From the NCBI GenBank assembly GCA_023228995.1, contig JALOAD010000035.1, positions 1 to 20,757 of the forward strand: a DNA stretch of 20,757 bases. Reading direction: 5' to 3'. The notes under the pieces are model-generated. The model ran no database searches. It saw only the letters and a program-made list of their open reading frames with translations, and was not told the DNA's origin. Position 1 is the stretch's first letter. Every line of letters begins with the position of its first letter. The translations under genes were made by a program, and so were the position numbers. Source of the DNA: JALOAD01 sp023228995 [NCBI: Candidatus Muiribacterium halophilum]. Lineage in GTDB: Bacteria; Muiribacteriota; Muiribacteriia; Muiribacteriales. Positions 1-6,990 of this stretch are shown in pieces.

Positions 1-75
1 CATGAAGATAATATAAAAATAATATAAAAGAAAAATATTAATGCTAATATATTAAAATATGTTTGCTTTTTCATT

Positions 76-159
76 ATAACCCATTAGATGTAATTTGTAA
101 CTTTTATAGAGTTACAAATTACAATTAATAATATTAATTATATACATCTAATTGGTTAT
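76..159. repeat. Nested inverted repeats downstream of typA
   Basis: Outer arms at 76-92 and 143-159 pair at 16 of 17 positions (one C/T mismatch at 82/153). Inside them, 89-102 and 110-123 form a perfect 14-bp hairpin with a 7-nt loop, and 124-130 and 132-138 form a small AT-only palindrome. The outer and first inner arms share four bases (89-92), so a fold would use outer 76-88/147-159 with two inner hairpins, resembling a three-way junction. It lies 10 bases beyond the typA stop. It lacks the T-run of an ordinary terminator. It could be an unusual terminator, a structured RNA, or a small non-autonomous element. I see no clear target-site duplication. Confidence 0.6.
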
Positions 160-168
160 CGGCAAAAA

Positions 169-1986
169 CTATTTTCTATTTTGAATATATTTAGGACTAT
201 CTCCATTATCTCTTTTTCTTACTCTAATATGTTTAGGAGTAATTTCAAGCATTTCATCATCTTTAATATAATCTAATAACTGTTCAAGAGACATTATAAC
301 TTTTGGTGGAAACTTTTCATAATGATCAGAACCTGAAGCTCTCATATTTGTAAGTTTCTTTTCTTTACTAACATTTATTTTAAGATCATTTGTTTTTGTA
401 TGTTCTCCAACAACCATACCTGTATATACTTCATCACCAGGTTCAACAAAGAAAATTCCTCTATCTTTAAGGTTTACAAGTGCATATCCTGATACTTTTC
501 CAGTTTCATGACTAATAAGAGCACCTCTTGCTTTTTTATCAAGTTCACCTTTATAAGGAAAATAACCTGCAAAAGACTGATTAAGCAGTCCTGTTCCTCT
601 AGTCAAACTCATGAAAACATCAAAGAATCCTATAAGTCCTCTTGCTGGAATTAATAATTCAATTCGAGTATAAATACCATCATCACTTTGTAAAGTAACA
701 ACTTCACCTTTTCTTCTACATAATTCTTCAATTATACAACCAACATATTGAGTTTCAGTGTCAATAATTATTTCTTCAAAAGGTTCATGAAGTTTTCCAT
801 CAACTTGTTTATAAATTGCTTTTGGTTTTGAGATTTCAATTTCAAATCCTTCTCTTCTCATTGTTTCAATCAAAATACCAAGCTGAAGAGTTCCTCTTCC
901 TGAAACTTTAAATTCATCTGTATTTGAACCTTGTTCAACTTTAAGACTAACATTGCCTTTAGACTCATTTTTAAGTCTTTCAGCAAGTTTTCTTGAAGTA
1001 ACAAATTCTCCATCTTTCCCAACAAAAGGTGAATTATTTGGATAAAAGAATATTGAAATAGTTGGTTCTTCAACTTTTATTCTATCAAGTGGAAAGATAT
1101 TGTCTGAGTTTGAAATTGTATCTCCAATATCAAATTTATCAATGCCAGCAATAGAAATAATATCTCCGATATATGCAGTTTTTGCATCAACTTCTTCAAG
1201 ACCTTCAAAATGAAGAACTTTAACTGCTCTAAATGGTATTTTCATACCGTTTTCTTTATAAAGATAAAGAGTTTCATTACTTTTTACTTCGCCTGAAAGG
1301 ATTTTTCCATAAGCAAGCTGTCCAATATAAGGATTATACGCAATATTTGATATAAGCATTTTAAAAGCACTGGAATTATCAGTCTCAGGATGTGGAATAT
1401 GTTCAATAATAAGATCTAAAAGTTCATCTACATTATCAACTGGGCCTTCAGAACTAGTAGCAGCCCAACCATCTCTTGCAGAAGCATAAACAATTGGGAA
1501 TTCACATTGTTTATCATCAGCTCCAAGTGATACAAAAAGATCAAATATTTTATCTTCTACAAATCTTGGTCTTGCAGAAGCTCTATCCATTTTGTTTATA
1601 ACAACAATAGGTCTTAAACCATGCTCAAGAGCTTTTTTAAGTACAAATTTAGTTTGGGGCATTGGTCCATCAACAGCATCCACAAGAAGCAATGCTCCAT
1701 CAACCATATGTAATATTCTTTCAACTTCACCACCAAAGTCAGAATGTCCTGGAGTATCCACAATATTTATCAGATGATCTTTATAATGCACACTAGCAGA
1801 TTTAGAAAAAATAGTAATACCTCTTTCTCTTTCTAACTCATTGCTATCCATAAGTCTTTCATCTGGACCATCCTTTTTAGATTTTACAAAAGACTGTTTA
1901 AAAATAGCATCAACAAGTGTAGTCTTACCATGGTCAACATGGGCAATAATAGCAAGATTTCTGATTCTTTTTACATCATTCTTCAT
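169..1986 (-). CDS. typA: Ribosome-associated GTPase TypA/BipA
   Basis: Translational GTPase of the TypA/BipA family, which binds the ribosome and affects subunit assembly and stress adaptation. The G domain is near the N-terminus: P-loop AHVDHGKTT, switch I RGIT, DTPGH and NKMD are all present. EF-G-like domains and the BipA-specific C-terminal part follow (LIPARGLIGF, then TRGTG). Length is about 605 aa, normal for the family. I place the start at the ATG at 1986 and not at the ATG seven codons upstream, because AGGAGA lies 7 nt before it; the upstream ATG has no ribosome binding site. The gene is transcribed alone behind the terminator of the preceding exported-protein gene. Confidence 0.97.
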   Translation of the reverse strand: MKNDVKRIRNLAIIAHVDHGKTTLVDAIFKQSFVKSKKDGPDERLMDSNELERERGITIFSKSASVHYKDHLINIVDTPGHSDFGGEVERILHMVDGALLLVDAVDGPMPQTKFVLKKALEHGLRPIVVINKMDRASARPRFVEDKIFDLFVSLGADDKQCEFPIVYASARDGWAATSSEGPVDNVDELLDLIIEHIPHPETDNSSAFKMLISNIAYNPYIGQLAYGKILSGEVKSNETLYLYKENGMKIPFRAVKVLHFEGLEEVDAKTAYIGDIISIAGIDKFDIGDTISNSDNIFPLDRIKVEEPTISIFFYPNNSPFVGKDGEFVTSRKLAERLKNESKGNVSLKVEQGSNTDEFKVSGRGTLQLGILIETMRREGFEIEISKPKAIYKQVDGKLHEPFEEIIIDTETQYVGCIIEELCRRKGEVVTLQSDDGIYTRIELLIPARGLIGFFDVFMSLTRGTGLLNQSFAGYFPYKGELDKKARGALISHETGKVSGYALVNLKDRGIFFVEPGDEVYTGMVVGEHTKTNDLKINVSKEKKLTNMRASGSDHYEKFPPKVIMSLEQLLDYIKDDEMLEITPKHIRVRKRDNGDSPKYIQNRK

Positions 1987-2057
1987 TCGTGTTTCTCCTG
2001 TGTTCATCTGAATTACAATTTAAATTTTTCTTTTAAAAAAAGTGGAATTGTGAAATT

Positions 2058-2086
2058 AATTTATCAGTGATTATAGATTTAGTCAA
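2058..2086 (-). promoter_or_regulatory. Predicted sigma70-type promoter for typA
   Basis: Reading the minus strand, TTGACT (2086-2081) is followed after 17 bp by TAAATT (2063-2058). The -35 box starts directly after the terminator of the upstream gene, giving a clean terminator-promoter junction. A TATAAT at 2075-2070 lacks a partner -35. Predicted from sequence only. Confidence 0.45.
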
Positions 2087-2087
2087 T

Positions 2088-2116
2088 AAAAAAAAGCCAG
2101 CTTAAAGCCGGCTTTT
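2088..2116 (-). terminator. Rho-independent terminator of the exported-protein gene
   Basis: On the minus strand a 10-bp stem (2116-2107 with 2101-2092, including one G-U pair) closes a 5-nt loop and runs into eight T residues (2095-2088). It starts 27 bp after the stop codon at 2143. The flanking A/T runs could also allow weak function on the other strand. Confidence 0.85.
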
Positions 2117-2142
2117 AATTTTAAACTATTTTTTATTAAAAA

Positions 2143-2931
2143 TTATAAGTTATTAACTTCCACCATAACTGAAGTTTCAGTAGCTTCTTCAACTACTACA
2201 TAAGTACTTCCTGCTTTCTGCCATTTAATACTAGTCCATGGAAGAAAATCCCAGAAACCTTTTGGGGCTTTGTAAAGTTCATACCATACTTTATTTTTTT
2301 CATAAGCAACAACACATTTTGTTTTAAGAGTATCTTTACTAGAAAATTCAACTTCAGCAACCTGTTTGAATTCTCCATTGATTTCCATACCAAAAACGCC
2401 TTTTACATCAAAACCGTCAATTTTTCCACCAGCTTCAGCACTCTGATTCATACTAGTAGAAAGTTTTAATTCAACATAAAATTTATGTCTTGAATTTTTT
2501 TCAAAAGTTCTTTCTTCAGATTTCCAATATTTTTGAAGAAGTTCTTTTTTTTCTTCTGCACCTTTTCTGTAATAAAAACCAGGTTCAGCATAACCATAAC
2601 CAGGAAATAATTCTTCACCTGCTCTAGTAACAACTATTTCAGAAATCATACTATTGAAAATATGTTTAGTTTCTTCAGGTAAAGTTTTATAAACTTCTGA
2701 AAATTCCTTTAATTTGTCACTGTCATTTGAAATTTCTTCAGCAAGTTTATCAAGTTCATTGTTCATAGCATTAAAAGCTTTTTGATACTCTGCATTATTA
2801 CCAGAAGTTAATGCATCAGCAGATTCCCAGTATTTATTTATCGCACTATAAGTATTAACTTCTATACTTGTAGCCTGAGCAAATATAGATAAAGCAATAA
2901 TAGCGATAAAAATCGTAAAAACTTTTTTCAT
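2143..2931 (-). CDS. Exported protein of unknown function
   Basis: I do not recognise this 262-aa protein. Residues 1-20 are a clear Sec signal peptide (two Lys, a hydrophobic core, then a likely cut after AQA). There is no lipobox cysteine. The first half of the mature chain is predicted helical, rich in Glu, Lys and Asn. The second half, from about residue 150, has alternating polar and hydrophobic residues typical of beta strands and a Trp-rich stretch (WYELY, FWDFLPW, IKWQ). A periplasmic or surface location is inferred. The ATG at 2931 follows a near-perfect AGGAGG. A TATAAT-like -10 lies at 2979-2974 without a good -35. An 11-bp repeat array lies further upstream. The gene ends at its own terminator, so it is probably monocistronic. 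Confidence 0.85.
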   Translation of the reverse strand: MKKVFTIFIAIIALSIFAQATSIEVNTYSAINKYWESADALTSGNNAEYQKAFNAMNNELDKLAEEISNDSDKLKEFSEVYKTLPEETKHIFNSMISEIVVTRAGEELFPGYGYAEPGFYYRKGAEEKKELLQKYWKSEERTFEKNSRHKFYVELKLSTSMNQSAEAGGKIDGFDVKGVFGMEINGEFKQVAEVEFSSKDTLKTKCVVAYEKNKVWYELYKAPKGFWDFLPWTSIKWQKAGSTYVVVEEATETSVMVEVNNL

Positions 2932-3075
2932 TTTATCCTCCTGTTTATTCTAATGAATAAAGATATTAAACTAATTATATAACATAAACCATGTTTTGCG
3001 CTACTGTTTTTTTTAATTAAAAAAATTTCAATTTCTTTGATTAATACCGCATACTGATTTTTTGCGTTTTTAAAA

Positions 3076-3120
3076 CTCTTTTACAGTGCTTGTACAGGTC
3101 TTATACAATATCTTATACAG
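3076..3120 (-). repeat. Four phased 11-bp direct repeats
   Basis: Read on the minus strand, four units follow one another: CTGTATAAGATA (12 bp), TTGTATAAGAC, CTGTACAAGCA and CTGTAAAAGAG (11 bp each), consensus YTGTAnAAGnn. The spacing places each unit on one helical face. The layout resembles tandem 11-bp boxes bound by PhoB/OmpR-type regulators. The array lies between the arcA stop and the exported-protein gene, about 100 bp upstream of that gene's likely -10. The regulatory role is inferred. Confidence 0.5.
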
Positions 3121-3134
3121 CATTTAAACCGTTT

Positions 3135-4394
3135 TTATATTTCAATATCAGTTCTTCTAATTGGCATTGTCATACATCTACAACCACCACCACCTCTTGC
3201 AAGTTCAGAACCATCAATTGTAAATAAAATTTTTCTATCATCTGATAAATTTATACTATCTTTTTTAAAATCAGAAGCTTTTATTATTTCAAAACCATTA
3301 TTTGAAAGTTCATGCATAGTATATATATTTCTTTCATAACCAATAATTTTTCCAGGAGCAATTGAAAAGAAATTAGCTCCACTATGCCATTGTTCTCTCT
3401 GTTGAATCCAAGGATCTGAACCACCACAAAAAATAGGTTTTAAATCCATACCAAGTTTTTTTAAAGCTGACAAAATATTTTCCTCATGAACAATAGATTT
3501 AACTTTTCCATGATCAATAGTAATATGAGCAGTTGTAAATCTACTATCACACAATATAACAGGAGCATATATCATACATTTATCTCTATCAAGTAAAGTA
3601 AAAACCATATCAAGATGAATAAAAGATTCGGGAGTTTTTGGTAATTCCTGAACAATAATATGTCTTTTACCAGCTTTTTCTTTAAATCTCTCAACAAGAA
3701 AATCAATTCCATGACTCGTAGTTCTCGGACCCATTCCAACAAGAAGAATATCTTCTCTTGCAATAAGAAGATCTCCACCTTCAATATTGATATTAGCATT
3801 AAAATCATCATATTTAACTGGATTTATGGTTCTAGTATCAATTCTTGGACTATAAGTAAAAATATAATCCATAATAATAGATTCTCTATCTCTTACCTGC
3901 CCATTCATTTTACCAATAACAATTTTTTTATTAACAGTAATAGAAGCATCTCTAGTAAAGAAAAAATTATGCAGAGGTTTAAGAGAATATCTTTCATTAC
4001 TCATAAACTTAGTCATAGTATTTCTTTCAAGAACAACGCCTTCTATAAGTTTTTTGGACAATTCTTTAGGTTCCATAGAATAAAGTTCATCATCAAGATC
4101 TGCAATATTTTCATTTTCGCAAATTTGAAAAATAAGCTGTTCTCTAACTTTTTCGTTATCAAGTATTTCTTCAAGAAGATCTTGTACAAAAAAAACTTTA
4201 CAAACATTATCAAGAATTTTATGCAATTGATTATATTCTTTTAAAGCAACAGGAAGATTGAGAATATCACTATATAAAGCTCGTTCAGCATTCTCTGGAG
4301 TCATATTTTCAACTTCAGGACCTGGTCGATGAAGAATTACAGCTTCAAGATTTCCAATTTCTGAATTTACTAATGTTGATAATTTTTCACTCAT
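3135..4394 (-). CDS. arcA: Arginine deiminase
   Basis: Hydrolyses L-arginine to citrulline and ammonia, the first step of the arginine deiminase pathway, in the cytoplasm. The 419-aa length fits the family. Diagnostic motifs are FTRDAS, IEGGD, HLDMVFT and the C-terminal GGGGCRCMTMP, where Cys407 is the expected nucleophile. The ATG is preceded by GGGAGA. The other pathway genes (arcB, arcC, arcD) are not adjacent, so ATP generation from citrulline would need genes elsewhere; alternatively the enzyme serves acid tolerance or nitrogen supply. It is divergent from the phosphatase gene at 4506 across a 111-bp AT-rich gap in which several weak promoters on the minus strand cannot be ranked. Confidence 0.96.
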   Translation of the reverse strand: MSEKLSTLVNSEIGNLEAVILHRPGPEVENMTPENAERALYSDILNLPVALKEYNQLHKILDNVCKVFFVQDLLEEILDNEKVREQLIFQICENENIADLDDELYSMEPKELSKKLIEGVVLERNTMTKFMSNERYSLKPLHNFFFTRDASITVNKKIVIGKMNGQVRDRESIIMDYIFTYSPRIDTRTINPVKYDDFNANINIEGGDLLIAREDILLVGMGPRTTSHGIDFLVERFKEKAGKRHIIVQELPKTPESFIHLDMVFTLLDRDKCMIYAPVILCDSRFTTAHITIDHGKVKSIVHEENILSALKKLGMDLKPIFCGGSDPWIQQREQWHSGANFFSIAPGKIIGYERNIYTMHELSNNGFEIIKASDFKKDSINLSDDRKILFTIDGSELARGGGGCRCMTMPIRRTDIEI

Positions 4395-4470
4395 AGTTTA
4401 TCTCCCAGTATATCATATAAAATTTAGTTATACATTTATAAAATATTAGAAAAATCAAATTAAATCAAGT

Positions 4471-4499
4471 TTGACTTAATTAAAACAAATATGTAAATT
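4471..4499 (+). promoter_or_regulatory. Predicted promoter giving a leaderless transcript
   Basis: TTGACT (4471-4476), a 17-bp spacer, then TAAATT (4494-4499). The expected start of transcription, about 7 nt after the -10, falls on the ATG at 4506. There is no Shine-Dalgarno sequence in front of that ATG. Confidence 0.5.
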
Positions 4500-4505
4500 T
4501 AATTT

Positions 4506-5132
4506 ATGAAAGAATTATATTTAATAAGACATGGTGAATCAGAGGGTAATGAACTTGGAATTATTCAAGGTCATCAGGATTTTCCATTATCAAAAAGAGG
4601 TTTTGAGCAGGCTAAATCTCTTGGTGAATATTTTCTTCAAAAATCAATTCTTTTTGAAAATATTTTTACAAGTGATTCATTAAGAGCTAAACAGACTTGT
4701 GGTATAATTGCTAATTTAATGAAAAAAGACTTCTTTGAATCTGAAAAATTACGTGAAATGAATCTTGGTGTATGGCAAGGAAAGAAAAAATCAGATATTT
4801 TTATGGATGAATCTATTAGAAAAAAATGGGATAATAATCCTACATCTTTTTTTATTGATAAAGCTGAAACATTTATTGAAGCTCAAAAAAGAATTACTAA
4901 TTTTATATTTAATACATTAAAAGAAAACATAATTACCGCTTACTTTGGTCATGGAACTACAATTTGTCTTTTTTTATGCGGACTTTTTGAAAATAATGCT
5001 GATAAACTATGGGATTACAAACATAATAATACTGGTTGGACAAAAATACTTCTAAATAACGATAATAAAGTTCTAAAAGTATCACAAAATATAACAGAAC
5101 ACCTTGAAATAAATACATTAAACTGGTTTTAA
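4506..5132 (+). CDS. Histidine phosphatase family protein (phosphoglycerate mutase-like)
   Basis: A 208-aa member of the histidine phosphatase (PGAM/alpha-ribazole phosphatase) superfamily. The RHG catalytic motif is at residues 8-10 (His9 phospho-acceptor). Arg60 in the SLRA segment, Glu84 in the REMNLG segment and His149 in FGHGTT complete the usual active site. The substrate cannot be told from sequence; small cytosolic phosphatases, including CobC (alpha-ribazole phosphatase), look alike. A corrinoid adenosyltransferase occurs in this window but 10 kb away. The ATG at 4506 has no ribosome binding site, and the promoter places transcription start on it. The next gene starts 47 bp later and has its own promoter. 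Confidence 0.9.
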   Translation: MKELYLIRHGESEGNELGIIQGHQDFPLSKRGFEQAKSLGEYFLQKSILFENIFTSDSLRAKQTCGIIANLMKKDFFESEKLREMNLGVWQGKKKSDIFMDESIRKKWDNNPTSFFIDKAETFIEAQKRITNFIFNTLKENIITAYFGHGTTICLFLCGLFENNADKLWDYKHNNTGWTKILLNNDNKVLKVSQNITEHLEINTLNWF

Positions 5133-5143
5133 ATAGAATTTTC

Positions 5144-5172
5144 TTGAACTTTTTTTAATATTACTGTATATT
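5144..5172 (+). promoter_or_regulatory. Predicted promoter giving a leaderless transcript
   Basis: TTGAAC (5144-5149), exactly 17 bp, then TATATT (5167-5172). The ATG of the NYN gene is at 5180, 7 nt beyond the -10, so transcription should begin on or next to the start codon. No ribosome binding site precedes the ATG. Confidence 0.6.
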
Positions 5173-5179
5173 ATTTTTC

Positions 5180-6217
5180 ATGGAAAAATTAGAAAAAGTT
5201 GCAATTTTTGTTGATTGGGAAAATTTCAAACAAGATATATATTTTTCTCAAAAACAAACTGGAAATAGAGTATTTAATTTTAATGACCCAAAAAGTCTTG
5301 TAAAATTATTTTCTTCATTTCTTATGGAAACTGAAAAAATATACAGAATATTCTTTTATACATCTTATCCTTTTGAGCATACTGATTTATATAAAACAAT
5401 TACAGAAAGGAAAAATCTATCTAAAACTCAAGTTGATAAATTCAAAGAATATTATTATGAAAATCAAAAAGATTTAGCAAATTTTTATACAGAAAACAAA
5501 AAATTTCTTGATGTGCTTGCATGCGAAGATTTTATGGCAGTTCGAGCTGGCGAACTTAAAATAACAGGTTTACATATGGATGGTTCTCCTGTTATTGTAC
5601 AAAAACAGGTTGATATGCTTATTGGTCTTGATATAGCTCATGTTTCTTATAATCAATTTGTTGATAAAGTTATGATTTTCTCTAAAGATACTGATATAAA
5701 ACCAGCTCTTAAAACTGCAAGAATAAATGGTATTCAGACTATTGTAGCATGCCTTGAAAACGGTTATAAAATTCCCGACGAATTAAGAAAACATTCAGAT
5801 AATATAAGAAAAAGAACTTTAAAAGAGATTTTTACACCTCAAAATGATATTGTAAAAAATAATAATAACTATTCATCCCCTCTTATTTGTGTTGTAGAAA
5901 ATGATAAAACTGATATTCAAAATAAGAATGGAAACTATAACAACAACAACAATAATAATAATGTGAAAAAGCAGAATCCAAACTTAAATAATAATAAAGT
6001 TTTTAAAAAACCTAAAAATCATAAAACTAATTTCAAAAAAACTGATAAAAACATTAATAAACCTGTTTTAGATAAAACAGCAGAAGTAAAAACAAATATA
6101 AAAACTGTAATGAATGATGAAAAAAACACTGAAACACCAAAAACTAATAAAATACCAAGAAAAAACTTTAAAAAATATAGACCAAAAAAACCGGCAAAAG
6201 TTGAACCAACTGAATAA
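5180..6217 (+). CDS. NYN (PIN-like) domain protein with Asn/Lys-rich tail
   Basis: Residues 1-215 form a NYN domain of the PIN-like nuclease fold, related to LabA/DUF88 proteins: FVDWENF (Asp12, Asn15), KQVDMLIGLD (Asp145, Asp151) and FSKDTD (Asp170, Asp172) supply the acidic residues expected to bind metal. Such proteins usually cleave or process RNA; the target here is unknown. Residues 225-345 are low complexity, with an eight-Asn run and then a basic Lys/Pro/Asn region that could bind nucleic acid. The Asn run comes from AAC and AAT triplet repeats. No ribosome binding site precedes the ATG, which sits at the predicted transcription start. A weaker alternative is that the tail is a linker for protein contacts. 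Confidence 0.88.
   Translation: MEKLEKVAIFVDWENFKQDIYFSQKQTGNRVFNFNDPKSLVKLFSSFLMETEKIYRIFFYTSYPFEHTDLYKTITERKNLSKTQVDKFKEYYYENQKDLANFYTENKKFLDVLACEDFMAVRAGELKITGLHMDGSPVIVQKQVDMLIGLDIAHVSYNQFVDKVMIFSKDTDIKPALKTARINGIQTIVACLENGYKIPDELRKHSDNIRKRTLKEIFTPQNDIVKNNNNYSSPLICVVENDKTDIQNKNGNYNNNNNNNNVKKQNPNLNNNKVFKKPKNHKTNFKKTDKNINKPVLDKTAEVKTNIKTVMNDEKNTETPKTNKIPRKNFKKYRPKKPAKVEPTE
5939..5962 (+). repeat. Trinucleotide repeat (AAC)4(AAT)4 inside the NYN gene
   Basis: Eight consecutive Asn codons: four AAC, then four AAT. Copy changes would alter linker length without breaking the frame. Confidence 0.9.
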
Positions 6218-6259
6218 ATCTAAAATTCGTTTTTGTAATAAAATTAAAAAGGATTTTTT

Positions 6260-6634
6260 ATGAAATTGGGAATGTTTATAATTTATGTTAAAGAACAGAA
6301 TAAAAGCAGAGATTTTTATAAACAGGTTTTTAAAATTAATCCAATTCTTGATGTTCCTGGAATGACTGAGTTTAAGATTGAAGGAATATCAATTGGAATT
6401 ATGCCAAAAACAGGTATATCCAATATTCTTGATAATAAAGTGATTCATGCAGATGAGAAAAGTATAAAATGTGAGTTGTATTTTTATGTTGACTGCCCTG
6501 AACAATACCTTGAAATACTAGAAAAAAATGGCGGAAACAAAATAAGTGATCCTATAAAAAGAAATTGGGGTGATATTGTTGGATATGGAACCGATCTTGA
6601 TGGAAATGTATTAGCTTTTTCAAAAAAAATATAA
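6260..6634 (+). CDS. VOC superfamily (glyoxalase/bleomycin-resistance fold) protein
   Basis: A 124-aa single-domain protein of the vicinal oxygen chelate fold. The N-terminal strand, the SRDFYKQVF helix typical of the first beta-alpha-beta-beta-beta module, and the ending DLDGNVLAFS are characteristic. The usual metal-binding His/Glu set is not convincing: one candidate is Glu72, while the C-terminal position normally holding Glu is Ala. It may therefore not be a metal enzyme. AAGGA precedes the ATG. It follows the NYN gene by 42 bp and may share its transcript. Function unknown. Confidence 0.82.
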   Translation: MKLGMFIIYVKEQNKSRDFYKQVFKINPILDVPGMTEFKIEGISIGIMPKTGISNILDNKVIHADEKSIKCELYFYVDCPEQYLEILEKNGGNKISDPIKRNWGDIVGYGTDLDGNVLAFSKKI

Positions 6635-6662
6635 TTTCTGACTAATATGACTCAATTTCCAG

Positions 6663-6735
6663 TTTTTTTATATTATCTTTTTTCCTTTTTTACCTTTTAT
6701 TTATTTTTTTCTTTTCTTTATTTATTGTTTTTTGG
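6663..6735 (+). other. Pyrimidine-rich tract
   Basis: About 70 bases of almost only T and C on the plus strand, with scattered A, following the VOC gene. Together with the remnant after it, this fills the 356-bp gap between 6634 and 6991. No hairpin terminator is visible here; the tract could mark the end of the plus-strand transcript. Confidence 0.5.
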
Positions 6736-6922
6736 TTGATATTAAAAGCAATATATTAGAATTATTTTATGAAGATCTATTAATTAACGAAGAAAAATTT
6801 ATAAAAAAATATATAATTATCTTAAAGTAAAACCTATTTTCACTAAGGGAACATTAATCAAAAACACCAAGAATGATTTAAGAGAAGTAATTGTAATGAG
6901 CTATAATTTCAAAAGAATGTAA
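6735..6922 (+). pseudogene. Frameshifted coding remnant, unrecognised
   Basis: From 6735 an open frame reads VDIKSNILELFYED and continues to a run of seven A (6803-6809), where it soon meets a stop. Shifting back by one base at the A-run opens IYNYLKVKPIFTKG and continues to NFKRM and the stop at 6920-6922. The joined product of about 60 residues looks like ordinary protein and not random AT-rich sequence. There is no start codon with a ribosome binding site. I do not recognise the family. It may be the tail of a decayed gene, or a single missing A in the assembly. Confidence 0.35.
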
Positions 6923-6990
6923 TATACATAAAAAAACTAAAAAAACAGACAAAAACCCCAAAAAATTCACGAAGAAGTATATTTTTTTTG

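Noticed and set aside
1-3. Start codon of a minus-strand gene leaving the window at the left edge
   Set aside because: Only the ATG is visible, with no ribosome site and no convincing -35 box; the coding part is outside the window.
3660-4244. 194-codon open frame on the plus strand opposite arcA
   Set aside because: Antisense to a well-conserved enzyme gene, with a low-complexity Asn/Ile/Phe-rich product and no promoter or ribosome site support.
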